Shown piece by piece: positions 1 through 8,161 of a DNA stretch of 34,621 nt. Source of the stretch: DASSUC01 sp035649895 (GTDB lineage: Bacteria; Actinomycetota; Actinomycetes; Mycobacteriales; Micromonosporaceae); NCBI GenBank assembly GCA_035649895.1, contig DASRIS010000129.1, forward strand, positions 1 through 34,621, given 5' to 3'. A model generated the notes under the pieces. It ran no database searches. It worked only from the letters and a program-made list of their open reading frames with translations, and was not told the DNA's origin. The translations under genes were made by a program, and so were the position numbers. Position 1 is the stretch's first letter. The number at the start of each line of letters is the position of its first letter.

Positions 1-1011
1 TGCCATGCGCAGCCGATGCGGCGCGACGCCCTGGGTACGCCCGCTGGTCACCCCTTGCCGGCCCTGCGCCACCTCGTCCAGCAGGCCGAGCACTGCGCGG
101 GCGACCGTCCGCGGCACCTCCATCTGCGCGACGTGGCCTACCCCGTCGAGCACCAGCAGGCGGGAGTCGGGCACCAGCCGCGCCACCTGGGCGGGCACCC
201 GGACATCGACGAGCCGGTCCGCCCGCCCACCCATCACCAGCGTCGGTGCGGTGATCCGGCGGGCGATGCGCCACAGCGAGTTGGACCCGGGAAGGTACGC
301 GCGCAGGAACGTGCCGACAAGACCGCGGAGCGTACGCACGTACGCGTCAACGTAGTGCGGCACGGTGTAGCGCAGCTTCGCCTCCTCCATCGCCTCTGCC
401 AGCCGCTGCGGGTGCAGCCGTTCCGGGTCGGCGAAGCAGGCGGCGAGCACCATGGACGCCAGGTCGGCCGGCTCGATCTGGGACAGCCGGCGGCTGGCGA
501 GCCGGTCTGCCCGCGGCATCGCCAGCAACGGCAGCAGCCGGCCCTGCACCGACCGGCGCGGGTCCAGGAACGGCATGGCTGGCGAGACCAGGGTGAGCGT
601 GCGTACCAGGTCTGGCCGGGTGCCGGCCACCCGCACCGAGATCGCCCCGCCGAGGGAGTTGCCGAGCAGGTGCACCGGGCCCCGGTCGGCGTACTCGATC
701 CACCGGATGATCCGGTCGGCGAACGCCGCAACGGTGTAGCTGCGGGCGGGGTCGCTGCGGCCGAAGCCGGGCAGGTCGATGGCTTGCCCGGCCAGCCGGT
801 GCGAGACCAGGCCGGCCAGGTCGGTCCAGTTCTGCGAGGACCCGCCGAGCCCGTGCACGTAGAGCGCCGGCTCGGCGTGCGGGGTGGTGCCGGGAGTGTC
901 CCGTACGTGGGTCTGCGCGCCGTCCACCAGGACGGCCCGTCCGGGCCAGGGGGGTGCGAGCTTGCCGGTGTCACGCAGCTCCGTCTCCGGGGCGAGAACG
1001 GCGGGCTTCAC
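1..1011 (-). CDS. Alpha/beta hydrolase, 3' end outside window
   Basis: This is an alpha/beta-hydrolase-fold enzyme whose substrate cannot be told from sequence. The reading frame is open from a GTG at 1011 down to base 1 (337 codons, no stop), so the C-terminus lies outside the window. Visible family features are the oxyanion-region motif HGLGGS after the first strand, the nucleophile elbow GNSLGG with Ser119, the acid Asp265 in GGRADRL, and the catalytic His293 in GVGHVAQME, all in the order expected of lipase/esterase/haloalkane-type hydrolases. A purine-rich GGAAGG abuts the GTG, closer than an ideal ribosome site, so the exact start is uncertain. It follows the gene ending at 1052 by 40 bases on the same strand and is probably co-transcribed with it. 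Confidence 0.85.
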   Translation of the reverse strand, partial: MKPAVLAPETELRDTGKLAPPWPGRAVLVDGAQTHVRDTPGTTPHAEPALYVHGLGGSSQNWTDLAGLVSHRLAGQAIDLPGFGRSDPARSYTVAAFADRIIRWIEYADRGPVHLLGNSLGGAISVRVAGTRPDLVRTLTLVSPAMPFLDPRRSVQGRLLPLLAMPRADRLASRRLSQIEPADLASMVLAACFADPERLHPQRLAEAMEEAKLRYTVPHYVDAYVRTLRGLVGTFLRAYLPGSNSLWRIARRITAPTLVMGGRADRLVDVRVPAQVARLVPDSRLLVLDGVGHVAQMEVPRTVARAVLGLLDEVAQGRQGVTSGRTQGVAPHRLRMA

Positions 1012-1051
1012 CCTTCCAGTGTGCCTATATCCACCGCCATCTGCGCCCCGG

Positions 1052-3169
1052 TCAGGGCAGAAGTGCCTCCACGCGGCGGTTTACGGCGGCCAGCGTGGCC
1101 CGGACCACCGCCTGCCGCGGGTCACCGGCGACCACCGCCGAGCCGGAGAGCTGGTCCACCCAGCCGGGGCACACCAGCAGCAGCACCACGACCGCGACCT
1201 CGCAGCTGCCGAACGGCACGACGGCCACGTGCTCGACGAAGCAGCGCCCGCGGTTGACCCCGGTGCCCTCCTCCACCAGGAGGCGGTCCATGGCGGCGGC
1301 CGCCGCCGCTGCGGCGAGGCGGAGCACGTACTGGTCAACCGCGGGCCCCTCGGCCTCGCCCACCGCTCGGCGCCCACCGGCGCCGATGCGGACCTCGACC
1401 TTGGCGTCCATCCCGAACGTGGAGACCAGCACCTGGTCCAGGACGACCCGGACCGCCTCCTCCGGGCGGGGTAGCGGACGGCTGGCCCGGTCGAGCACGG
1501 TCAGGCCGGGAAGCTCGGCGGCGCGCGGCTCCACCGAGGCACGGCCCTGCACCGTGGCCGAGTGCACCCTGCGGCGACCGGCGTAGGCAGCATCTGGCTC
1601 AATGCGCCGGCCACCGTCTCCGGCGCGGCGGCCGGCCCAGTCAGCACCGGAGCCGGAGCTCTCCAGACCGCTCAGCGGCGGCGCCTGGCCGGCGAGCGTG
1701 CCCGCACCGCCGACTCCGGCGGCACCGGAACCGGCGGCGCCACCGTGCCCGGTGCCACCTAACGCGGTGCCACCTAACGCGGTGCCGCCAAAGGCGGCGG
1801 GACCGCCGCTGGTGGGACGGGCTCCCGCGGCCGCTCCGGCGACGCCGGGGGCTCCGGGGGCTCCGGACACGCCGGAGGCTCCGGACACGCCGGGAGCTTC
1901 GGGCGCGCTGGGAGCTCCGACACCGCCAGGAGCTCCCGCAGCGCCGGGCGCGCCGACCGCGGCGGCGAGGCCCAGGCGCTCCTTGAGCAGCCGGGCCACC
2001 TCTCGGCTGATCTGGCCCGCGTCGGCCCCCTCGACCAGGTCCAGGCGCAGGCTGTGCACGCCGCCCGGGTTCGGCCGCAGCTGCGCGTCGCGTACCCCGG
2101 GCACACCGCGGACGGCGGCGAGCACCGCCTCGGTGTCTATGCTCTCCCGCAGCAACGGCCGCCCGGTGGGCTCGTCGTGGCGCAGGTGGTCGGCGATCCG
2201 GGCGATGTCGCGCACCTGCGCGCTCTCGTCAGTCTCCTCGGCGTCCGGACCGGGCACCGTCGGCACGTCGGGCTCGCCCGGCACCCGCTGCGGCAGGCTG
2301 TCATCCTCGACCGCCTCGTCCACCATGGACTCGTCCGGCTCGCTGTCCTCAGGGGCTGCAGGATCCGGGTCGGCGTACGTCTCTACCGGATCCGGGTCGG
2401 CGTACGTCTCTGCGGGGTACGGCTCGCCGTACCGCCCCTCAGCTGGTCGCCACCTGTCGGCGTAGTGGGAGGAGCCGTTGATCGGGCGGCTCGGCATCGG
2501 CACCCCGTGCGCCGGGGTGGGGCGTGAGTCGTACTCCTGCTCCCGGCCTGGCGGCGGGACGTGCTGCGGCGGTAGCGGCGGGACCGGGTAGCGCGGCGTG
2601 GCCCCGCCGCCCGGAGCCTGCGTCGGCGCGGAGGCGAGGCTGCTGGACGGCGCCCCGGCGGGCGGCGCCCCACTGGACAGGTATGCCGTCGCTTCCTCCG
2701 GGTGCTCCTGCGAGTGCGGGAGAGGGTGCGTGTGCGACCAGGGGTCGAACTCTGGTGGCAGCGGCGGCGGCTCGACCGGCATCAGCGACGGCCCGACGAC
2801 CCGGTCGGCGGGCGACGCGTACTGCGCCTGGTCGGGGTCGGGGTCGTACCGGTGCTCTGAGCTGCTCGGGCGGGACCCTGCCGGCGCCGGGGCGACCGGG
2901 GAGAGCAGGTCGGCATAGGGATGCCGGTTAGCGGCCGCGCGGTAGCCCGTCTCCCGCCAGGTGCGCGCGACCGGATCGGTCGGCGGGTCGAGCGCAGCCC
3001 CGTTGGCAGACCAGGGCGACGGGTCGGCACCGTGCGCAGGTGCCGGCTCCGGGTCGTCGGTGCGGTGCCCCGGCACGGCCGATGCCCATGGGCCTAACCG
3101 GGAGGTGGCGTGGTCGCCCCTCCCGTTGACTCCCGGCGGCGCTCCGCCGGGTTGCCCAGTGTCGTCCAC
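1052..3169 (-). CDS. Large low-complexity hypothetical protein
   Basis: I do not recognise this 705-residue protein. The GTG at 3169 is chosen because GGAGGA sits 7 bases upstream; the open frame runs further up but without a start so well supported. The first ~340 residues are proline-, aspartate- and glutamate-rich and probably disordered. Residues ~343-401 form a compact alpha/beta segment (from ESIDTEAVLAAV to LLKERLGL). Residues ~402-500 are a collagen-like Gly-Ala-Pro stretch with GGTALGG repeats, encoded by DNA direct repeats near 1757-1790 and 2361-2415. The last ~140 residues form a second folded domain rich in Val/Ala strands and helices. No signal peptide or clear membrane segment is seen. 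It is divergent from the TetR gene and upstream of the hydrolase. Confidence 0.7.
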   Translation of the reverse strand: MDDTGQPGGAPPGVNGRGDHATSRLGPWASAVPGHRTDDPEPAPAHGADPSPWSANGAALDPPTDPVARTWRETGYRAAANRHPYADLLSPVAPAPAGSRPSSSEHRYDPDPDQAQYASPADRVVGPSLMPVEPPPLPPEFDPWSHTHPLPHSQEHPEEATAYLSSGAPPAGAPSSSLASAPTQAPGGGATPRYPVPPLPPQHVPPPGREQEYDSRPTPAHGVPMPSRPINGSSHYADRWRPAEGRYGEPYPAETYADPDPVETYADPDPAAPEDSEPDESMVDEAVEDDSLPQRVPGEPDVPTVPGPDAEETDESAQVRDIARIADHLRHDEPTGRPLLRESIDTEAVLAAVRGVPGVRDAQLRPNPGGVHSLRLDLVEGADAGQISREVARLLKERLGLAAAVGAPGAAGAPGGVGAPSAPEAPGVSGASGVSGAPGAPGVAGAAAGARPTSGGPAAFGGTALGGTALGGTGHGGAAGSGAAGVGGAGTLAGQAPPLSGLESSGSGADWAGRRAGDGGRRIEPDAAYAGRRRVHSATVQGRASVEPRAAELPGLTVLDRASRPLPRPEEAVRVVLDQVLVSTFGMDAKVEVRIGAGGRRAVGEAEGPAVDQYVLRLAAAAAAAAMDRLLVEEGTGVNRGRCFVEHVAVVPFGSCEVAVVVLLLVCPGWVDQLSGSAVVAGDPRQAVVRATLAAVNRRVEALLP

Positions 3170-3270
3170 CGCGCGCTCCTCCGTCGCCCATGGTGAGGCT
3201 ACCGTGTGCGGGAGTTGCCGATAAGTTGCAACGGCGGGCCAAAATTCGTCCGGGATCGGTGGAGGTGGGC
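3170..3270. promoter_or_regulatory. Divergent promoter region with palindrome
   Basis: This 101-base gap separates the divergent starts at 3169 and 3271, so it should carry both promoters. The perfect 8-bp palindrome GTTGCAAC at 3225-3232, next to an AT-rich GATAAG, is a plausible operator core for autoregulation by the adjacent TetR protein. No convincing -35/-10 pair was identified; the operator role is inference. Confidence 0.3.
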
Positions 3271-3918
3271 ATGACGTCGGCGACGAGCGACGCGTCCACC
3301 GCTGGCCGGCCGACCCGCCTGCCCCGCTCCGCGCGCCGCAAGCAGCTGCTCGCGGCGGCGCAGGACGTCTTCGTCGCCCAGGGTTACCACGCAGCCGCGA
3401 TGGATGACATCGCGGAGCGGGCCGGCGTCTCCAAACCAGTGCTCTACCAGCACTTTCCCGGAAAGCTGGAGCTCTACCTCGCACTGCTGGACCGCCACTG
3501 CGACGCGCTGGTGGACCAGGTCCGCGCCGCGATGGCCGCGACCACTGACAACAAGGAGCGGGTACGCGGCGCGATGCAGGCGTACTTCGACTTCGTCGGG
3601 CACGAGAGCGAGGCGTTCCGCCTGGTCTTCGAGTCGGACCTGCGGCACGACCCGGCCGTACGGGAGCGGGTCGAGCGGGTCGAGCGCGACTGCATCGAGG
3701 CGATCACCGACACGATCATGTCCGATACCGGGGTCAGCCGGGCCCGGGCCGAGCTGCTCGCCTCCGGCCTGGTCGGGGCGGCGGAGACGGCGGCCCGGTT
3801 CTGGCTGGCCGGCGGGCGGCAGGTGCCCAAGCCGGAGGCCGAGGCGCTGCTGGCCACCCTGTCCTGGCGCGGGATCGCCAGCTTCCCACTGCACAGCGGG
3901 GAGCCGGGGGTGGGCTAG
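3271..3918 (+). CDS. TetR/AcrR family transcriptional regulator
   Basis: This is a 215-residue one-component repressor. The ATG at 3271 has GGAGGT five bases upstream and is preferred to the in-frame ATG at 3190. The N-terminal TetR DNA-binding domain is clear: residues ~20-66 hold the first helix (RRKQLLAAAQDVF), then the helix-turn-helix AMDDIAERAGVSKPVLYQHF with the family-typical SKPVLYQHF recognition helix. The C-terminal half is helical and should form the dimer and ligand pocket; the ligand is unknown. A DUF3107 gene follows after 41 bases, probably in the same transcript. The order resembles Rv3208-Rv3208A of M. tuberculosis as I remember it, so the call as the orthologue is inference from synteny. 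Confidence 0.92.
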   Translation: MTSATSDASTAGRPTRLPRSARRKQLLAAAQDVFVAQGYHAAAMDDIAERAGVSKPVLYQHFPGKLELYLALLDRHCDALVDQVRAAMAATTDNKERVRGAMQAYFDFVGHESEAFRLVFESDLRHDPAVRERVERVERDCIEAITDTIMSDTGVSRARAELLASGLVGAAETAARFWLAGGRQVPKPEAEALLATLSWRGIASFPLHSGEPGVG

Positions 3919-3959
3919 CCTTGCCGTTCGGGCGCATGTCCGATGTGGAGGAGGACGAC

Positions 3960-4184
3960 GTGGAGGTCAAGATCGGCGTTCAGTTCGCACCCCGCGAGCT
4001 GGTGCTGGACAGCGCACAGACGCCGGCCGAGGTCGCCGAGACGGTCACCAAGGCGATCGCCTCCGACTCCGGCGTGCTGGCGCTGGTGGACGAGCGCGGC
4101 CGGCGGGTCATCGTGCCGGTCAGCAAGCTGGCTTACGTGGAGATCGCCGAGTCGCCGCGGCCGGTCGGCTTCATGGCCGGCTGA
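3960..4184 (+). CDS. DUF3107 family protein (TB9.4-like)
   Basis: This 74-residue protein belongs to the actinobacterial DUF3107 family, whose M. tuberculosis member is TB9.4 (Rv3208A). The GTG at 3960 is chosen because GGAGGAGG at 3947-3954 lies 5 bases upstream and the family starts with (M/V)EVKIGVQ. An in-frame ATG at 3936 would add eight acidic residues and has no better site. Sequence features are the strand EVKIGVQFA, a short helix (TPAEVAETVTKAI), and a C-terminal VIVPVSKLAYVEI strand pair. There is no known enzymatic motif and the molecular function is not established. It follows the TetR gene by 41 bases and is probably co-transcribed with it. Confidence 0.88.
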   Translation: MEVKIGVQFAPRELVLDSAQTPAEVAETVTKAIASDSGVLALVDERGRRVIVPVSKLAYVEIAESPRPVGFMAG

Positions 4185-4195
4185 CGGCCAGCCGG
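4177..4195 (+). terminator. Hairpin over the DUF3107 stop codon
   Basis: CCGGCT at 4177-4182 pairs with AGCCGG at 4190-4195 across a 7-base loop, overlapping the DUF3107 stop. Short GC hairpins of this type without a U tract are common at actinobacterial gene ends. It lies between convergent genes. Confidence 0.4.
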
Positions 4196-4242
4196 GCGGG
4201 CGGCGCCGCACGTCGCCGTCCGGCGCGCATCAGGCCTGCCGG

Positions 4243-4295
4243 ACCGGTGTCCGTCGGTACCGGCGTCAGTTGTCACCGGTGTCCGTCGGTACCGG
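4243..4295. repeat. Two copies of a 21-bp direct repeat
   Basis: A 21-bp sequence beginning ACCGGTGTCCGTCGG occurs perfectly at 4243-4263 and again at 4275-4295, 32 bases apart, with a partial ACCGG-type continuation after it. It lies in the gap between the convergent DUF3107 and ferritin-like genes. Function unknown. Confidence 0.7.
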
Positions 4296-4336
4296 TCGGA
4301 CCGGCGCCAGCCGTTGCCGACCGGGGCCGGCCGGGG

Positions 4337-4978
4337 TCAGTTGTTCAGGCCGAGCTCGGCCATGCGCGTGGTGTGGGCCGTGGTGAGCCGCTTCAGCAGC
4401 GCCATCACGCCGGCCTGGTCACCGGTGCCCTCGATGATGAGCATGGCCAGCGCCGGGCGCTCGGCGGCGACCCGCTGTGCCTGCGACAGCCCCTCGCCGA
4501 CGAGCCGCCGGCTCCACATCGACAACCGGTTGGCCACCGTCGGATCCTCCGCGATCGCCTGGCGGATCTCGGCGCAGGCGAACTCGTCGTACCTGGTGTC
4601 GTGCAGCACGTCGAGCACCAGCTCGCGGTCGGGCGAGCCGAGGAACCCGGCCACCTCGCGGAAGAAGTCGTCCGCGACCCCGTCGCCGACGTACGCCTTG
4701 GCCAAGGCCTCCAGCCAGTCCTTCGGCTCGGTCTGGTCGTGGTACTCCCGCAGCGGCTCGACGAACGGCACCATCGCCTGCTCCGGGTCAGCACCCAGCG
4801 CAGCCAGGCGGGCGGCGAGCCGGTTGTAGTTGGCTATCTCGACGCCGGCCATGCTCGACAGGGCCGCTCGCCGGTGCAGGTCAGGGGCGAGCCGGGCGTC
4901 CGCCGCCATCCGGTCAAAGGCCAGCAGCTCCCCGTACGCGAGCATGCCGAGCAGGTCGACAACGGCTTCCGAGAGCAC
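4337..4978 (-). CDS. Ferritin-like fold protein (Rv3210c-like)
   Basis: This is a 213-residue, almost entirely helical protein with the look of the ferritin-like four-helix bundle. Carboxylates that could serve as metal ligands stand at the expected helix positions: GELLAFDRM near residue 17, GVEIANYN near 46, and DTRYDEFACAEI further on. Whether a di-iron centre is retained is not certain. The GTG at 4978 is the first possible start because an in-frame TAG lies four codons upstream; no good ribosome site precedes it, so it may be leaderless. It is divergent from the DEAD-box helicase and sits where M. tuberculosis has Rv3210c next to rhlE, which supports orthology. The reaction, if any, is unknown. 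Confidence 0.8.
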   Translation of the reverse strand: MLSEAVVDLLGMLAYGELLAFDRMAADARLAPDLHRRAALSSMAGVEIANYNRLAARLAALGADPEQAMVPFVEPLREYHDQTEPKDWLEALAKAYVGDGVADDFFREVAGFLGSPDRELVLDVLHDTRYDEFACAEIRQAIAEDPTVANRLSMWSRRLVGEGLSQAQRVAAERPALAMLIIEGTGDQAGVMALLKRLTTAHTTRMAELGLNN

Positions 4979-5051
4979 CGCCGAAGGCTACCGGAGAAAC
5001 GCCCGGAGCACCCGCACGACCACTACATGCGACGATCCGGGCCGCACCGGG

Positions 5052-5151
5052 TACGATTGCCGATGTTGCCGCGGGCGCTCGGTGCCCGCGACGCGCGTGC
5101 GGCCCGCGGTGGGCGGTTTGGACACCGCGCGTGGCCCGCGCCACACCGCCC
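5052..5151 (+). promoter_or_regulatory. rhlE: Candidate promoter and structured leader of the helicase
   Basis: TACGAT at 5052-5057 fits the actinobacterial -10 consensus TANNNT, with no good -35. If it is used, the transcript would begin near 5064 and carry a leader of about 170 bases. Two stem-loops lie in that leader: CGCGGGC at 5070-5076 with GCCCGCG at 5084-5090, and GGGCGGT at 5111-5117 with ACCGCCC at 5145-5151. The stems are seen directly; promoter use and regulation are inference. Confidence 0.35.
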
Positions 5152-5234
5152 GGCGGCCCATGCCATCGGGCGGGGGCAACTACCCGGCGCCCTCGACGGA
5201 CGGGGCGCAGACGAGAGGGCACCCCGACAACTCC

Positions 5235-6932
5235 ATGTCTACTACAAGCACCACCACACCGATCCCGACCACACCGACCTTCGCCGAGCTGGGAGCGCGA
5301 CCCGAGACGGTCCAGGCGCTCACCGCCGCCGGCATCACCCACGCATTCGCCATCCAGGAGTACGCGCTGCCGATCGCGCTGCGCGGAGCCGACCTGATCG
5401 GGCAGGCACCCACCGGCACCGGCAAGACCCTGGGCTTCGGCGTGCCGCTGCTGGACCGCCTGCTCGCCCCGGGCGAGGGCACCGACGGGGTGCCGCAGGC
5501 GCTCGTCGTCGTGCCGACCCGCGAGCTCGGCCTGCAGGTCGCCAAGGACCTGGCGCTGGCCGGGCGCACCCGTGGCGTGCGGGTCCTGCCCATCTACGGC
5601 GGCGTCGCGTACGAGCCGCAGGTCGAGGCCTTGCGCACCGGCGTGGAGATCCTCGTCGGCACCCCGGGCCGCCTGCTGGACCTGGCCCGCGGCCGCCAGC
5701 TCCGGCTGGACCGGATCCAGGCGCTCGTCCTCGACGAGGCCGACCGCATGCTGGACCTGGGCTTCCTCGACGACGTGGAGCGGATCCTCGCGATGCTGCC
5801 GGAGGACCGGCAGACCATGCTCTTCTCCGCCACCATGCCCGACCCGGTCGTGGCGCTGGCCCGCCGTTTCATGCGCCAGCCGGTGACCGTGCACGCCGAC
5901 CACGGTCCAGACTCCGGCCCGTCCCCGCTGACCAGGCATCTCGCCTACCGCACCCACGCACTGAACAAGGTCGAGGTGCTGGCGCGGGTGCTGCAGGCGC
6001 AGGGACGCGGGCTCACCATGATCTTCACCCGGACCAAGCGGGCCGCCGACCGCCTCGCCGCCGACCTCGACTTCCGGGGCTTCTCCGCCGCCGCCGTGCA
6101 CGGTGACCTCGGCCAGGGTGCCCGGGAGCGGGCGCTGCGGGCGTTCCGGAACGGCAAGATCGACGTACTCGTCGCCACCGACGTGGCAGCGCGCGGCCTG
6201 GACGTGGGCGGGGTCACGCACGTGGTCAACTACGACTCTCCCGAGGACACCGACACCTACGTGCACCGCACCGGGCGGACCGGACGGGCCGGCGCGACCG
6301 GGGTGGCCGTCACCTTCGTCGACTGGGACGACATGCCCCGGTGGGTCATCATCGACAAGGCTCTCGGCCTGGACACGCCGGCGCCGCCGGAGACGTACCA
6401 CACCTCACCGCACCTCTTCACCGACCTCGCCATCCCGGAGGGCGCGGGCGCGACGCTGCCGGCCGCGCAGCGCTCCCGCGCGGGCCTTTCCGCCGAGGTC
6501 GAGGAGGACCTGGGCGGCGGCCGGCGGTCAGCTGAAGGCCGCAGCCGGCGCCCCGGGCGTGGCCGGTCCCGCACCGCTGCCACCTCCCCGTCCCGCTCCG
6601 GTGCCACCTCCCCGTCCCGCTCCGGTGCCGGATCTCTGCCGGCAGCCGGCGAGCAGGCCGGCGACGCGGCCCGCCCCAAGCGGCAGCGCCGCCGGCGGCG
6701 GGCCGGTGAGGTGGTCGGCGAGGCGCACCTGGCCGTCGCGCCCGACCGCACCCTCAGCGGCCCCGGCAGCACTCTCAGCGCTTCCGGCAGCATCCTCAGC
6801 GTCGAGGTGTCCACCGTGGACCTTTCTGGTCCGGCCGACCCGGCCGCCACCACGGCGCAGGCGCCCCGGGCACGCCGGCGCCGGCGCCGGGGTGGGCGCA
6901 GCACCGGGCACGACGCCGAGCAAGCGGCGTAG
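5235..6932 (+). CDS. rhlE: DEAD-box ATP-dependent RNA helicase
   Basis: This is a 565-residue superfamily 2 RNA helicase that uses ATP to remodel RNA duplexes. All core motifs are present in order: Q motif (AFAIQEYALPIAL), Walker A APTGTGKT with Lys64, PTRELGLQ, TPGRLLD, DEAD at residues 167-170, SAT near 198, ATDVAARGLDV, and HRTGRTGRAG from residue 344. After residue ~390 comes a basic, low-complexity tail with TSPSRSG repeats and arginine clusters, typical of an RNA-binding C-terminus. The ATG at 5235 (MSTTSTTTP) begins just before the conserved region; an upstream in-frame ATG near 5160 is possible, and neither has a strong ribosome site. The neighbour order matches the mycobacterial rhlE locus. 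It probably acts in RNA decay or ribosome assembly, a family-level inference. Confidence 0.93.
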   Translation: MSTTSTTTPIPTTPTFAELGARPETVQALTAAGITHAFAIQEYALPIALRGADLIGQAPTGTGKTLGFGVPLLDRLLAPGEGTDGVPQALVVVPTRELGLQVAKDLALAGRTRGVRVLPIYGGVAYEPQVEALRTGVEILVGTPGRLLDLARGRQLRLDRIQALVLDEADRMLDLGFLDDVERILAMLPEDRQTMLFSATMPDPVVALARRFMRQPVTVHADHGPDSGPSPLTRHLAYRTHALNKVEVLARVLQAQGRGLTMIFTRTKRAADRLAADLDFRGFSAAAVHGDLGQGARERALRAFRNGKIDVLVATDVAARGLDVGGVTHVVNYDSPEDTDTYVHRTGRTGRAGATGVAVTFVDWDDMPRWVIIDKALGLDTPAPPETYHTSPHLFTDLAIPEGAGATLPAAQRSRAGLSAEVEEDLGGGRRSAEGRSRRPGRGRSRTAATSPSRSGATSPSRSGAGSLPAAGEQAGDAARPKRQRRRRRAGEVVGEAHLAVAPDRTLSGPGSTLSASGSILSVEVSTVDLSGPADPAATTAQAPRARRRRRRGGRSTGHDAEQAA

Positions 6933-6952
6933 CCACCGCCGTCGCCGGTGGC
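6932..6952 (+). terminator. Hairpin at the helicase stop codon
   Basis: GCCACCG at 6932-6938 pairs perfectly with CGGTGGC at 6946-6952 across a 7-base loop, starting on the last base of the helicase stop. No U tract follows, as is usual in this group. Confidence 0.5.
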
Positions 6953-7092
6953 CGCGCGGCGTGGCAGCGCCGCCGGGAGGCGCTGCCCGGCTGGACCGCG
7001 CGGTGCTCGCCGACGGCGGTCTCGCCCTGCCGGGCCTACCCAGCCTGTTCACCGCCCTGGCCGGCGAGCCGGTACGGCCCGACACGCCGCTC

Positions 7093-7127
7093 GCCGGCAC
7101 GGCGGAGACGGTTACCGCCGCGCCGGC
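7093..7127 (+). terminator. 13-bp stem-loop before the metallo-hydrolase gene
   Basis: GCCGGCACGGCGG at 7093-7105 pairs with CCGCCGCGCCGGC at 7115-7127 with a single A-C mismatch and a 9-base loop. It lies 45 bases before the next start codon, so it may end helicase read-through or shape the leader of the next gene. Confidence 0.5.
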
Positions 7128-7171
7128 TGGGTAGAAACCGGACTACCCTTGGCGAGCAGGAAGGGTGGCAG

Positions 7172-8161
7172 ATGTTCGAACCGCGCAGGGTCAGGCGACA
7201 CATTGAGCAGGCTCGCGCTGCCGCCGCCGGGCGGCAGTGGCCGGCCTCCTTCACCGACCGGCTCACCTCTCCCCTCCCCCGGATGTGGGACGTGGCGCGG
7301 ATGGTCCGCCAGGCGCCGTCCCGCGCCCAGCTGCTGGCCGACGCGCCGCTCATCCCGGTGGCGCGACGGACGCAGCTGCCCCGGGTGACGGCCGACCAGA
7401 CCGCGGTGACCTGGGTCGGGCACGCGACGTACGTGGTGCAGGTCGGGGGGCTGGTGGTGCTCACCGACCCGGTCTGGTCCCGCAGGATCCCCGGGGTGCC
7501 GCCCCGGATGACCCCAGTCGGCGTCGAGTGGGCGGCGCTGCCCCGGGTCGACGCCGTGTTGATCAGCCATAACCACTACGACCACCTGGACGCGCCGACG
7601 GTCACCCGGCTCCCCCGGGACACCCCGGTCTACGTGCCGGCGAACCTCGGCTCGTGGTTCCGCCGGCGCGGGTTCCGGGTCGTCACCGAGCTGGACTGGT
7701 GGGAGTCGGCCAAGCTCAGCGGCGTGCGGTTCGACTTCGTGCCGGCGCACCACTGGAGCCGGCGCACCCTCACCGACACCTGCAAGAGCCTGTGGGGCGG
7801 GTGGGTGCTCACCGCACCGGACGGCACCTCGGTCTACTTCGCCGGGGACTCCGGCTACGGCCACTTCTTCAGCGAGATCGGGCGGCACCACCCAGGTCTG
7901 GACCTGGCTCTGCTGCCGGCCGGCGCATTCGAGCCGAGCTGGTTCATGCAGCCCGTGCACATGAACCCGGCCGAGGCCGTACGCGCCTGCACCGACCTTG
8001 GCGCCCGCCGCATGTCCCCCATGCACTGGGGCACCTTCCTGCTCTCGGCCGAGCCGCTGCTGGCGCCCCTGCTCCTGGCGCAGCAGGCGTGGGCCGAGGC
8101 GGGCCTGCCCCGCGACGACCTGTGGGACCTGGCGGTCGGCGAGACCCGGGTCCTTTCGTGA
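7172..8161 (+). CDS. Metallo-beta-lactamase-fold hydrolase
   Basis: This 329-residue protein is a zinc-dependent MBL-fold hydrolase of the group that includes NAPE-phospholipase D and UlaG-like enzymes. The metal-binding signature is SHNHYDHLD with His133, His135, Asp137 and His138. Further ligand positions are visible in PAHHWS, AGDSGYG and MHWGTF, in the order usual for this subfamily. The N-terminal ~65 residues (RMWDVARMVRQAP) are the family's typical lead-in. The ATG at 7172 has GGAAGGG six bases upstream. The substrate is unknown; lipid or phosphodiester hydrolysis is a family-level possibility. Its stop overlaps the start of the DsbA-fold gene by four bases, so the two are translationally coupled. 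Confidence 0.9.
   Translation: MFEPRRVRRHIEQARAAAAGRQWPASFTDRLTSPLPRMWDVARMVRQAPSRAQLLADAPLIPVARRTQLPRVTADQTAVTWVGHATYVVQVGGLVVLTDPVWSRRIPGVPPRMTPVGVEWAALPRVDAVLISHNHYDHLDAPTVTRLPRDTPVYVPANLGSWFRRRGFRVVTELDWWESAKLSGVRFDFVPAHHWSRRTLTDTCKSLWGGWVLTAPDGTSVYFAGDSGYGHFFSEIGRHHPGLDLALLPAGAFEPSWFMQPVHMNPAEAVRACTDLGARRMSPMHWGTFLLSAEPLLAPLLLAQQAWAEAGLPRDDLWDLAVGETRVLS

Noticed and set aside
4914..6401. 495-codon open frame on the minus strand opposite the helicase.
   Set aside because: Antisense shadow of a gene with all DEAD-box motifs; no family features and no start site.
6961..7134. 57-codon open frame after the helicase (ends AETVTAAPAG), possibly a shifted C-terminal extension of the helicase.
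   Set aside because: It has no ribosome site, starts in a hairpin-rich gap after a plausible terminator, and its second half is the 13-bp stem-loop at 7093-7127. The helicase tail in its own frame looks complete.
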